Shown here: positions 46,808-54,104 of the stretch, one piece after another | Layout: every line of letters starts with the position of its first letter | How positions within the stretch are numbered: position 1 is the first letter of the stretch | Source: Streptomyces hygroscopicus | GTDB taxonomy: Bacteria > Actinomycetota > Actinomycetes > Streptomycetales > Streptomycetaceae | Length of the DNA: 64,000 nt | Assembly: GCA_002021875.1 (NCBI GenBank) | Contig: CP018627.1 | Location: 9,114,001-9,178,000 of the forward strand | Direction of reading: 5' to 3' | Program-made: the position numbers and the translations under genes | The notes under the pieces: generated by a model | The model's database searches: none | Told to the model about the DNA's origin: nothing | The model's input: the letters and a program-made list of their open reading frames with translations, nothing else

Positions 46808-47965
46808 TCAGCCGAAGGCGCGCTCGATCTGCGCCAGCTTCTCCTCGAGGGAGTCCAGCCGCGGGATCGTGAGCGTGTCGTCCTCGGCCGTGAGGTCGAT
46901 GGTGTGGGGACGGCCGGCCTCGGAGTCCTTGTCCTTCTCACCGAAGCCGAAGCTGAAATCCCGGTCGCGGTCCCGGTTCCGGTCGCGGTCCAGGTCGCCG
47001 AGCCCGGCCTCGGCGCCACCCGCGGACCGCAGGGCGGGCCGGGCGGAGGCCGCGGAGAGCTGACCCTGGTCCGGGGCCCCGGCGGTCTCCAGCACCTTCT
47101 CGCCTATGGCAGGCTCCGAACTGAGCTGCGCGGGCTGCGCGGCGGCGGTGACCTCCACCTGACGGCCGCCACGACGGCCCCACATCCGGTGCTGCCGGTT
47201 GATCGCCCGGATCCGGGCCCGGTCCAGCTTCTCCTGATCGCGCCGGCGGGTGCGGTTGTGCTCCTTCTCGCGCCGGTCCTCGCGGACCTCCTCGACCGCC
47301 TCGTCCAGCGTCCGCACGCCCTCGAGCAGCATCAGCGACCATGCGGCGAAGGTCTCGCGCGGAGCGCGCAGCCAGCGGACGACGCGGATCTGCGGCAGCG
47401 GCCGCGGCACCAGGCCCTGCTCGCGCAGCGCCGCCCGGCGGGTCTGCTTCAGGGCCCGGTCGAAGAGGACCGCCGCCGAGAGCGACATGCCCGCGAAGAA
47501 CTGCGGGGCGCCCGCGTGGCCCATGCCGCGCGGCGCGTGCACCCAGTTGAACCAGGCCGCCGCACCCGCGAACAGCCACACCAGCATCCGCGAGCCGAGC
47601 GCCGCGTCACCGTGGCTGGCCTCCCGCACCGCCAGCACCGAGCAGAACATCGCCGCGCCGTCGAGGCCGAACGGCACCAGGTACTCCCAGCCGTTGGTCA
47701 GCGCGAGGTTCTCCCGCCCGAAGCCCACCAGGCCCTGGAAGGAGAGCGCTGCGGCCACCCCGGCGCAGCAGAACAGCAGGATATAGGCGGCCATCCCGTA
47801 GACGGCCTCCTTACGGCGCCGACGCTCTTCGCTGCGCTCCCAGGAGTCGGTGATGACGCTCTCGTCCTTCTTCCGTCGGCCGCGCGCGAGGACAACCGCC
47901 GCCCCCACGACGCCGGCGAGCGCCACGACGACTGGCAGAACCAGCGATATGTCGGTCAGTCTCAT
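46808..47965 (-). CDS. DUF2637 domain membrane protein (Spd-like)
   Basis: The 385-residue protein has an N-terminal anchor (LVLPVVVALAGVVGAAVVLA), then three or four helices (AAYILLFCCAGVAAALSF, LVPFGLDGAAMFCSVLAV, MLVWLFAGAAAWFNWV), the arrangement of DUF2637/SpdB-like proteins. The C-terminal part is charged, with DRDRNRDRDRD repeats and a coiled-coil-like end (LDSLEEKLAQIERAFG). Related proteins occur on Streptomyces plasmids and on chromosomes beside GntR regulators, as here. I chose the ATG at 47965 with AAGGGG 8 bases upstream. Function is not established; plasmid relatives affect intramycelial spread. Confidence 0.85.
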   Translation of the reverse strand: MRLTDISLVLPVVVALAGVVGAAVVLARGRRKKDESVITDSWERSEERRRRKEAVYGMAAYILLFCCAGVAAALSFQGLVGFGRENLALTNGWEYLVPFGLDGAAMFCSVLAVREASHGDAALGSRMLVWLFAGAAAWFNWVHAPRGMGHAGAPQFFAGMSLSAAVLFDRALKQTRRAALREQGLVPRPLPQIRVVRWLRAPRETFAAWSLMLLEGVRTLDEAVEEVREDRREKEHNRTRRRDQEKLDRARIRAINRQHRMWGRRGGRQVEVTAAAQPAQLSSEPAIGEKVLETAGAPDQGQLSAASARPALRSAGGAEAGLGDLDRDRNRDRDRDFSFGFGEKDKDSEAGRPHTIDLTAEDDTLTIPRLDSLEEKLAQIERAFG

Positions 47966-48310
47966 CCGGTGCCCCTTGATTGGCTTCCATGAAGTTCTGG
48001 CCGCAGTGCGGCCTACCGCGCGCGACATCCTGGCGGAATCCTGCCGGGCCTCGAGCGGTTTTGGGACAAGAGGCCGCCAAGTAGGCGGGGGGACACGCGA
48101 ATAGGTGCGATGCGATCCGAACACTCGCGCTGAGCAAGCGGCTTGATTCTATTCACGGAACTCGATCGCGGGTAATCCGACCGATCGGCTTGCCGTCGGC
48201 GTACAGTCCGTGTACGCGGCGTAACGTTACTGCGACCTTAAATGATGTTTACGGGCTTTGCCCGGGAGCGGCCTCCGCATATCGTTCGACGGGATGTCAG
48301 GAGGACCGGA
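47966..48310. promoter_or_regulatory. Divergent promoter region with two palindromic candidate operators
   Basis: The 345-base gap between the DUF2637 and GntR genes contains GCGTACA-GTCCG-TGTACGC (48199-48217) and the perfect 10-mer GTAACGTTAC (48221-48230). They are about 80 bases upstream of the GntR start. Both have sizes typical of GntR-family operators, so autoregulation is plausible. I see no extra gene. Confidence 0.6.
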
Positions 48311-49000
48311 GTGGAGCAGTCCGAAGTACAGGTGGCGATGGAGCCGCCGCCCTCCTGTGGTGTGCCCGCGGCACGCAGGTCTCCGCGCCGCCACTCGGTG
48401 CGCGGCCAGATCCTGGATGCCCTGCGGGAGGCGCTGGCCGGCGGTCAGCTGATCCCGGGTGAGGTGTACTCGGCCCCGGTCCTCGCCGAGCGCTTCGGCG
48501 TCTCGCCCACCCCCGTACGGGAGGCCATGCAGCAGCTCGCGGGCGAGGGCGCCGTCGAGGTGGTGCCGAACCGGGGCTTCCGGGTCTCCCGCCGCAGCGA
48601 GCGCGATCTGGCCGAGCTCGCCGAGGTGCGGGCGCTGCTGGAGGTCCCGGTGATGCTCAGCCTGGCGGAGGCGATCGCGCCCGAGCGCTGGGCCGGGCTG
48701 CGGCCCTTCGCGGAGGCGACGGCGGCTGCCGCCATGACGGGCGACCGGGCGGCCTATCTGGAGTCGGACCGCACCTTCCACCAGACCGTGCTCGGGTTGG
48801 CCGGAAACCAGCAGCTCGTGATCGTCGCCGACGACCTGCACCGCCGCGCCCAGTGGCCCCTGGCCTGCGGCCGGGCGACCCGCACCGCCGACCTCGTCGC
48901 CGACGCGGAGGAGCATATGGCCCTCCTCGACGCCCTGGCCGCCCGCGACCTCGACACGGTCGAATCCCTCACCCGCGCCCACTTCGTCCCGACGGTCTGA
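48311..49000 (+). CDS. GntR family (FadR-type) transcriptional regulator
   Basis: The 229-residue product has an N-terminal winged helix (YSAPVLAERFGVSPTPVREAMQQLAGEGAVEVVPNRGF) and a C-terminal all-helical FCD-type ligand domain with conserved D...H residues (ESDRTFHQTVLGLAGN, LLDALAARD). GntR FCD regulators bind small organic acids or metals. AGGAGG lies 8 bases upstream of the GTG at 48311, which decides the start over a longer ATG at 48242. It is divergent from the DUF2637 gene and probably controls it and itself through the palindromes between them; the effector is unknown. Confidence 0.92.
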   Translation: MEQSEVQVAMEPPPSCGVPAARRSPRRHSVRGQILDALREALAGGQLIPGEVYSAPVLAERFGVSPTPVREAMQQLAGEGAVEVVPNRGFRVSRRSERDLAELAEVRALLEVPVMLSLAEAIAPERWAGLRPFAEATAAAAMTGDRAAYLESDRTFHQTVLGLAGNQQLVIVADDLHRRAQWPLACGRATRTADLVADAEEHMALLDALAARDLDTVESLTRAHFVPTV

Positions 49001-49376
49001 GGGCTGTGGGAGCGTAGGCCCCCACACCCCGGCCGTCCCCGGGCCCGTGCGCACCACTGCCTCCGGGTGCGTCCCGCCCGGGCCGGAGCCGACCGGCTCC
49101 CGGTCGGCATCCGCCCTGCCGCGCGGGCGGCCGCCCGCTGCGCCCGGGCTCGGCGTGCGTCACCCCCTCCGAGGGCCTCGCCCTGGCCGGGGCGGGAGGT
49201 GGACCCACCCCGCCCTGCTCCGTCGTGGGCGCGGTCGTACGGACGCCCGCGGCGGCGGCGGGGTGAAGGCGCGGCGGCCGCCTCCGTGATGGCCGTGACA
49301 GGTCCGCCACGTTGCCGTCGGGCCTCGCGGGCGTTGCCCGGTGGACCGACACCTCGGGTCGAAGGCGGGGGCTGAT
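49001..49376. other. Intergenic stretch without a recognisable gene
   Basis: About 375 GC-rich bases follow the GntR gene. Several overlapping open frames exist on both strands, but none has a plausible start, family motif or consistent codon pattern. I see nothing functional other than the terminator at its right end. Confidence 0.5.
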
Positions 49377-49420
49377 CCGGCCGCCCCGGGGCGTGATGTG
49401 CCCCACCCCGGGGCGGCCGG
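49377..49420. terminator. Strong inverted repeat, terminator of the TPR gene
   Basis: A perfect 15-base stem, CCGGCCGCCCCGGGG/CCCCGGGGCGGCCGG, with a 14-base loop, starting 7 bases after the stop of the leftward TPR gene. It could also stop readthrough from the GntR side. Confidence 0.75.
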
Positions 49421-49426
49421 TGCGGG

Positions 49427-50254
49427 TCAGTCGGTGGTGTCCGCCGGGGTGAGCTGTTCCGCGAGCCAGACGGGGACGCCGCCCAGGAGGCGGACCAGGC
49501 GGGCCGCTTCGGTGCGCAGGCGGGTGGCCTCGTCGGGGTCGGGTTCGACATCGGCCAGGGCGGCCAGGGCCGGGGCGATGCCGACCAGATAGCCCAGCTC
49601 CTCACGGATCCGCAGCGACTCGGCGAAGCCGTGGCGCGCTTCGGGCAGATCGCCGTCCGCCTCCGCCATGGCGGCCAGATGGCGCCAGGTGAACGAGCGC
49701 AGCAGGGTGTCGCCGTGGGCCGCCGCGCCCGCGTGGGCGCGCTGGAAGGCGGCCAGGGCGCCGGTCGGGTTGTGGGCGAGGTGCTGGGAGATCAGCCCGC
49801 GCCGGAAGTCCAGCAGCGGCCGGATCGGGGAGCCCGGTGAGAGCAGCGCGGCGGCGCGGCCGAGCGCGGTCCGCGCCTCGTCGGCCCGGTCTCGCACCCC
49901 GACCAGCGTGGACGCGTACGCCAGATAGCCGCGTTCGCACGCGGTCGCGCCCCGCTCGGTGTCGGTGAGCGCGAGCGCCTCCGCCGCCCGCAGGGCGTCA
50001 TCGGCCGCGTCCCAGCCCGCGGAGGTGTACATGCACCGTTCGATCAGGACGGCGCTGCGCTTGAGCGCGGCGGCGGCGTCGTCCACCGCATGCGGGGTGA
50101 GCAGTTCGGCGGCGTCTTTCCAGCAGCCGCGCGAACGCAGCCGCCACACCGCCGTGTCGAGTGGGTCGTCCACGAGCGGGTCGAACCCGCGCCCCGCCGG
50201 TACCTCGGAATGAGGATCGGACGATCCAGGTGGTGACATGGCGGTGTCCGCCAC
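49427..50254 (-). CDS. TPR-like helical repeat protein
   Basis: A 275-residue protein made almost entirely of helix-turn-helix pairs of TPR type, such as SAGWDAADDALRAAEALAL, TGALAAFQRAHAGAAAHGD and LPEARHGFAESLRIREELGYL. No catalytic motif, signal peptide or membrane span is visible. Such proteins usually serve as scaffolds or as the sensor half of regulators. The start is uncertain: a GTG at 50254 has GGGGAGGG just upstream, while an ATG at 50308 or 50239 is possible. It sits downstream of the PucR-like gene on the same strand, 175 bases away, and may be unrelated to it. Confidence 0.8.
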   Translation of the reverse strand: MADTAMSPPGSSDPHSEVPAGRGFDPLVDDPLDTAVWRLRSRGCWKDAAELLTPHAVDDAAAALKRSAVLIERCMYTSAGWDAADDALRAAEALALTDTERGATACERGYLAYASTLVGVRDRADEARTALGRAAALLSPGSPIRPLLDFRRGLISQHLAHNPTGALAAFQRAHAGAAAHGDTLLRSFTWRHLAAMAEADGDLPEARHGFAESLRIREELGYLVGIAPALAALADVEPDPDEATRLRTEAARLVRLLGGVPVWLAEQLTPADTTD

Positions 50255-50428
50255 ATTGCCCTCCCCAAGCGCGCCATCGAGCCGGAAGCTGTGGGCGAAT
50301 CTCAGCATGAATGCGCGCGCCCGGCCAAGAGGTTGGTGTGAATCAATTCACAAACCCCTGGCAAGAGTGATGGCGCGTTGTCACGCGCCCGGGCGTGTCC
50401 CCGGGCCACGGCCACGCCCCGCCGGGCG

Positions 50429-52246
50429 TCAGCTCATGCGCAGCGCGAGGAAGAAGTCCAGCTTGTCCTCCAGGCGCGACAGCTCGCGCCCGGTCAGCTG
50501 CTCGATCCGGCCGATCCGGTAGCGCAGCGTGTTGACGTGCAGATGCAGCCGGGAGGCGCAGCGCGTCCAGGAGCCGTCGCAGTCCAGGAACGCCTCCAGG
50601 GTCGGGATCAGCTCGGCCCGGTGGCGCCGGTCGTACTCGCGCAGCGGGTCCAGCAGCCGGGCGGTGAAGGCGCGCCGCACATCGTCCGGGACGAAGGGGA
50701 GCAGCAGTACGTGCGAGGCCAGCTCCTGATGCCCGGCCGCGCAGACCCGCCCGGGGCGGGCGGCGGCGACGCGCCGGGCGTGCCGGGCCTCCTCCAGGGC
50801 GCCGCGCAGCCCGTCGGCGGAGTGGACGGCGGCGCTGACGCCGAGGGTCAGCCGGCCGTCGCCGTCCAGACCGCGGGAGAGCGGCTCCCGGACGGCGGTG
50901 AGCAGCGCGTCGGCCTGCAGCCCCGCCGTGGCGTGGTCCATGCCGCCGCCCTCCCACGGGCCGTCGGTGAGCGCCGGGAGGGGGACGAGTGCCACCGCCT
51001 CGTCCCCGGTGTGGGCCACGGCGATCCGGTCCGAGAGCTCCGGCCCGGGCGCGGCCGGGTCGACCAGGATCTCCTCCAGCAGCGACTGGGCGGCCCGGGC
51101 GCCGAGGACGGCCCCGCCCTCACGAGTGAAGCCGTCCCGCGTGGCGCCGTCTCGTGCGGCGCCGTCCCGCGTGGCGCCGTCCCGCATGGAGCCCGCGGTG
51201 CCCTCGCGCGCCCCGCCGTCCGCGCCGTGCTCCGCCTCCGCGGTGACGCCCCACTCCACCCGGGCCACCACCACCTGCCAGTGCGGCGCCGTGCCGAGCC
51301 CCGGCAGCAGCACCGGGGCGGCCACCCGCAGCCGGGCCGCGATCTCGGCGGGGGGCGCGCCCGTCTGGACCAGCTCCAGCACCTCCTGGGCGAGCCTGCG
51401 CCGCACGGTGCGCGACGCGTTCCGCCGGTCGCGCTCGACCGCGATCAGCTGGGTGACCCCGTAGAGCAGATCCAGCCGTTCCTCCGGCCATTCGTCGGCG
51501 TCCGCGCCGACCACCAGCAGCCAGTCGGAGAGCACGGTCTCGCGCACCTCCTCGCCCGTGTCACCGCTGCGGATGGGGAAGAGGGAGTACGTCATGCCGT
51601 CCGCGGCGGTCATCCGGTGCGGGCCGCGCCGCCCGTCGCGCCGGGCGGCCAGATGCTCGCCCGCAAGCTGGGCGCGGACCGCCGCGGGCGGCTCCGCCGC
51701 CGCTCCGGCGGCGGTGGGTCCGGCGATCCGGCGGCCGGTGGGGGAGAGCACCCACGCGGTCAGGTCCAGGTCCGAGCGGAGCAGGTCAAGGGCCACCTCG
51801 GGGCCGCCGCCCGCGGGCCCGGACGTCATCAGCCGGCGGTGCCGGTCGACGACCGCCGCCAGATCCCCGGCCCGCTCACCGGAGACCTGGCGCACCACAT
51901 GCTCGGTGATCGTGGCGAACGCGACGTCCTCGACCACGGAGAACAGCGGCAGCCGATGCCGTCCGCAGGCCAGCACCAGATCCTCGGGCACGGCACCCAG
52001 CTCCGCCTCGCCCGCCGCCAGCCCCGCCACCCCGGCCGCCGCGAGGATGCGGACGAACCGCTCGGAGTCCTCCGGCTCACGCCGCCACGCGAGCCCGGTC
52101 AGCACGAGTTCACCGCCCGAGAGATAGCGGCTGGGGTCGCGCAGGTCGGTGGTCATGACGCCGCGTACGGTACGGTCCAGCTCGCTCTCGCCACCGAGTA
52201 GGCGCAGGCCCAGGGTGTCGTTCTCCAACAGTGCGCGCAGCCGCAT
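50429..52246 (-). CDS. PucR-family transcriptional regulator of purine catabolism
   Basis: The 605-residue product has the N-terminal PucR domain (GLRLLGGESELDRTVRGVMTTDLRDPSRYLSGGELVLTGL), a central GGDEF-like region, and the C-terminal PucR HTH (LEAFLDCDGSWTRCASRLHLHVNTLRYRIGRIEQLTG). Near residues 350-380 a 15-base tandem repeat adds an RDGATRDGAARDG insert. It is divergent from the xanthine dehydrogenase operon and most likely controls it, as PucR does for purine degradation in Bacillus. Sensing of allantoin or urate is an inference. The ATG at 52246 matches the family N-terminus. Confidence 0.92.
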   Translation of the reverse strand: MRLRALLENDTLGLRLLGGESELDRTVRGVMTTDLRDPSRYLSGGELVLTGLAWRREPEDSERFVRILAAAGVAGLAAGEAELGAVPEDLVLACGRHRLPLFSVVEDVAFATITEHVVRQVSGERAGDLAAVVDRHRRLMTSGPAGGGPEVALDLLRSDLDLTAWVLSPTGRRIAGPTAAGAAAEPPAAVRAQLAGEHLAARRDGRRGPHRMTAADGMTYSLFPIRSGDTGEEVRETVLSDWLLVVGADADEWPEERLDLLYGVTQLIAVERDRRNASRTVRRRLAQEVLELVQTGAPPAEIAARLRVAAPVLLPGLGTAPHWQVVVARVEWGVTAEAEHGADGGAREGTAGSMRDGATRDGAARDGATRDGFTREGGAVLGARAAQSLLEEILVDPAAPGPELSDRIAVAHTGDEAVALVPLPALTDGPWEGGGMDHATAGLQADALLTAVREPLSRGLDGDGRLTLGVSAAVHSADGLRGALEEARHARRVAAARPGRVCAAGHQELASHVLLLPFVPDDVRRAFTARLLDPLREYDRRHRAELIPTLEAFLDCDGSWTRCASRLHLHVNTLRYRIGRIEQLTGRELSRLEDKLDFFLALRMS

Positions 52247-52480
52247 GGGATGCCAGCCGATCTTGTTCCGTGTTGCCGGTCGAATACCGCGAGGTTTCGG
52301 GGCCCCGCCGTTCGTTCGAATCTACAAGACCCGCCCCCTGGCCAGCCAATTGCTTCATGTCTTCGGTGACTGCACCATGTGGCCCACACCTCGGTCTACT
52401 GGCGTTGAGTCGCGTGCAGAGTTCTGGGAGGGGGCTCCCGCCTGCCGACGGCGACGCCGACGATCCGAGAAGAGAGACCC

Positions 52481-53371
52481 ATGGACTTCCTGCGCCCCGC
52501 CGGCTGGGAGGAGGCGCTCGCCGCGAAGGCCGAGCACCCCACCGCCGTGCCCATCGCGGGCGGCACCGATGTGATGGTCGAGATCAACTTCGATCACCGG
52601 CGGCCCGAGTATCTGCTCGATCTGACCCGCGTCGCCGAACTGGCCGAGTGGGAGGCCACCGACCGTACGGTCCGGCTGGGCGCGGGCGTCCCGTACACGC
52701 GCATCATCGAGGAGCTCCGGACCGAGCTGCCGGGGCTGGCGCTCGCCGCGCACACCGTCGGCTCACCGCAGATCCGCAACCGCGGCACCGTCGGCGGCAA
52801 CCTCGGCGCCGCCTCGCCCGCCGGGGACGCGCATCCCGCGCTGCTGGCGGCCGGGGCCGAGGTGGAGGCGGCCTCGGTGCGCGGCACCCGGCGCATCCCC
52901 GTCGAGGAGTTCTTCACCGGGGTCAAGCGCCATGCCCTGGAGCCCGATGAGCTGATCCGGGCGGTGCACATCCAGAAGGCGGACGGTCCGCAGCAGTTCT
53001 CCAAGGTCGGCACCCGGAACGCCATGGTGATCGCGGTCTGTGCCTTCGCCGTCGCGCTCCATCCGCGCACCCGCACCGTGCGCACCGGCATCGGATCGGC
53101 CGCGCCCACGCCCGTACGGGCCCGTGAGGCCGAGGAGTTCCTGGGCGCGGCGCTCGAGGAGGGCGGCTTCTGGGACAGCGGGGCGCCCCTCGACCCGTCG
53201 ATGGCCCGGCGGTTCGCCGAGCTGTGCGCCGGGGCGTGCCGCCCGATCGACGACGTACGCGGCAGTGCCGCCTACCGCCGTCACGCGGTGGGGGTCATGG
53301 CGCGCCGCACGCTCGGCTGGACCTGGGAGGCGTATCGCGAGGGAGACGGGAGGACCGCACAGTGCGCGTGA
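52481..53371 (+). CDS. Xanthine dehydrogenase FAD-binding subunit
   Basis: The 296-residue subunit passes electrons from the iron-sulfur clusters to FAD and then to NAD. The FAD-binding motifs are clear: AVPIAGGTDVMVEINFDHRRP near residue 25 and TVGSPQIRNRGTVGGNLGAASPAGDAHPAL near 90. The C-terminal CO_deh_flav_C domain is present. GAGAGA precedes the ATG at 52481. It is the first gene of a four-gene operon; its last 10 bases overlap the next gene. With the two following subunits it oxidises hypoxanthine and xanthine toward urate. Confidence 0.94.
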   Translation: MDFLRPAGWEEALAAKAEHPTAVPIAGGTDVMVEINFDHRRPEYLLDLTRVAELAEWEATDRTVRLGAGVPYTRIIEELRTELPGLALAAHTVGSPQIRNRGTVGGNLGAASPAGDAHPALLAAGAEVEAASVRGTRRIPVEEFFTGVKRHALEPDELIRAVHIQKADGPQQFSKVGTRNAMVIAVCAFAVALHPRTRTVRTGIGSAAPTPVRAREAEEFLGAALEEGGFWDSGAPLDPSMARRFAELCAGACRPIDDVRGSAAYRRHAVGVMARRTLGWTWEAYREGDGRTAQCA

Positions 53372-54102
53372 ACATCACGGTCAACGGGCGGCCGTACGAG
53401 GCCGATGACGTCTGGGAGGGCGAGTCCCTGCTGTACGTGCTGCGCGAGCGGATGGGGCTTCCCGGTTCGAAGAACGCCTGTGAGCAGGGCGAATGCGGAT
53501 CCTGCACGGTCCGCCTCGACGGGGTGCCGGTATGCGCCTGTCTGGTGGCGGCGGGGCAGGCCGAGGGCCGCGAAGTGGTCACCGTCGAGGGACTCGCGGA
53601 CCACGCCCGGCAGCGGTCGGCCGCCCACGCGGCTGGGGCCGTTCGCCCCGGGGAGCCCGGGGCAGGCCCCTCCGGGGAGCCGGGAACGGGCCGTTCCGGC
53701 GTGCCCGAGGCCGTCCGCCCCGGAGCGCCCGGGACGGGCCGCACCGGGGAGCCCGGGGTTCGTCCCGCGGAGCCCGAGGCCGTCCGCTCCGGGGAACCTG
53801 GGACGGGCCACCCCGGAGAGCCCGAGGCCGTCCATCCCCGGCCGCCCGAGCCATCCCGCCCCGGGCAGGTCGCCCCGCTGGCCCCCGTCCAGCAGGCGTT
53901 CATCGACGCCGGCGCCGTCCAGTGCGGCTTCTGCACCCCCGGACTGCTCGTGGCCGCCGATGAGCTGCTGGAGCGCACCCCCGACCCCTCCGACGCCGAT
54001 ATCCGCGAGGCGCTCTCCGGCAACCTCTGCCGCTGCACCGGCTACGAGAAGATCCTCGACGCGGTCCGGCTCGCGGCCGCCCGCACCGGGAAGGCGGTCT
54101 GA
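53362..54102 (+). CDS. Xanthine dehydrogenase [2Fe-2S] subunit with repetitive linker
   Basis: The 246-residue subunit holds two [2Fe-2S] clusters. The plant-ferredoxin domain has Cys 40, 45, 48 and 60 (CEQGECGSC), and the helical domain has Cys 188, 191, 223 and 225 (CGFCTPG, CRCTGY). Between them, residues about 84-172 are a Gly/Pro/Glu-rich tract of PGEPGTGRSGEP-like repeats; the usual family linker is only a few residues, and most homologues are about 160 residues. The GTG at 53362 has GGGAGG nine bases upstream and overlaps the FAD gene. The molybdenum subunit starts two bases after its stop. Confidence 0.93.
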   Translation: MRVNITVNGRPYEADDVWEGESLLYVLRERMGLPGSKNACEQGECGSCTVRLDGVPVCACLVAAGQAEGREVVTVEGLADHARQRSAAHAAGAVRPGEPGAGPSGEPGTGRSGVPEAVRPGAPGTGRTGEPGVRPAEPEAVRSGEPGTGHPGEPEAVHPRPPEPSRPGQVAPLAPVQQAFIDAGAVQCGFCTPGLLVAADELLERTPDPSDADIREALSGNLCRCTGYEKILDAVRLAAARTGKAV

Positions 54103-54104
54103 CC

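Noticed and set aside
50371..50428. Possible terminator after the PucR-type gene
   Set aside because: Several short GC stems compete and none is both long and well placed, so I could not choose one.
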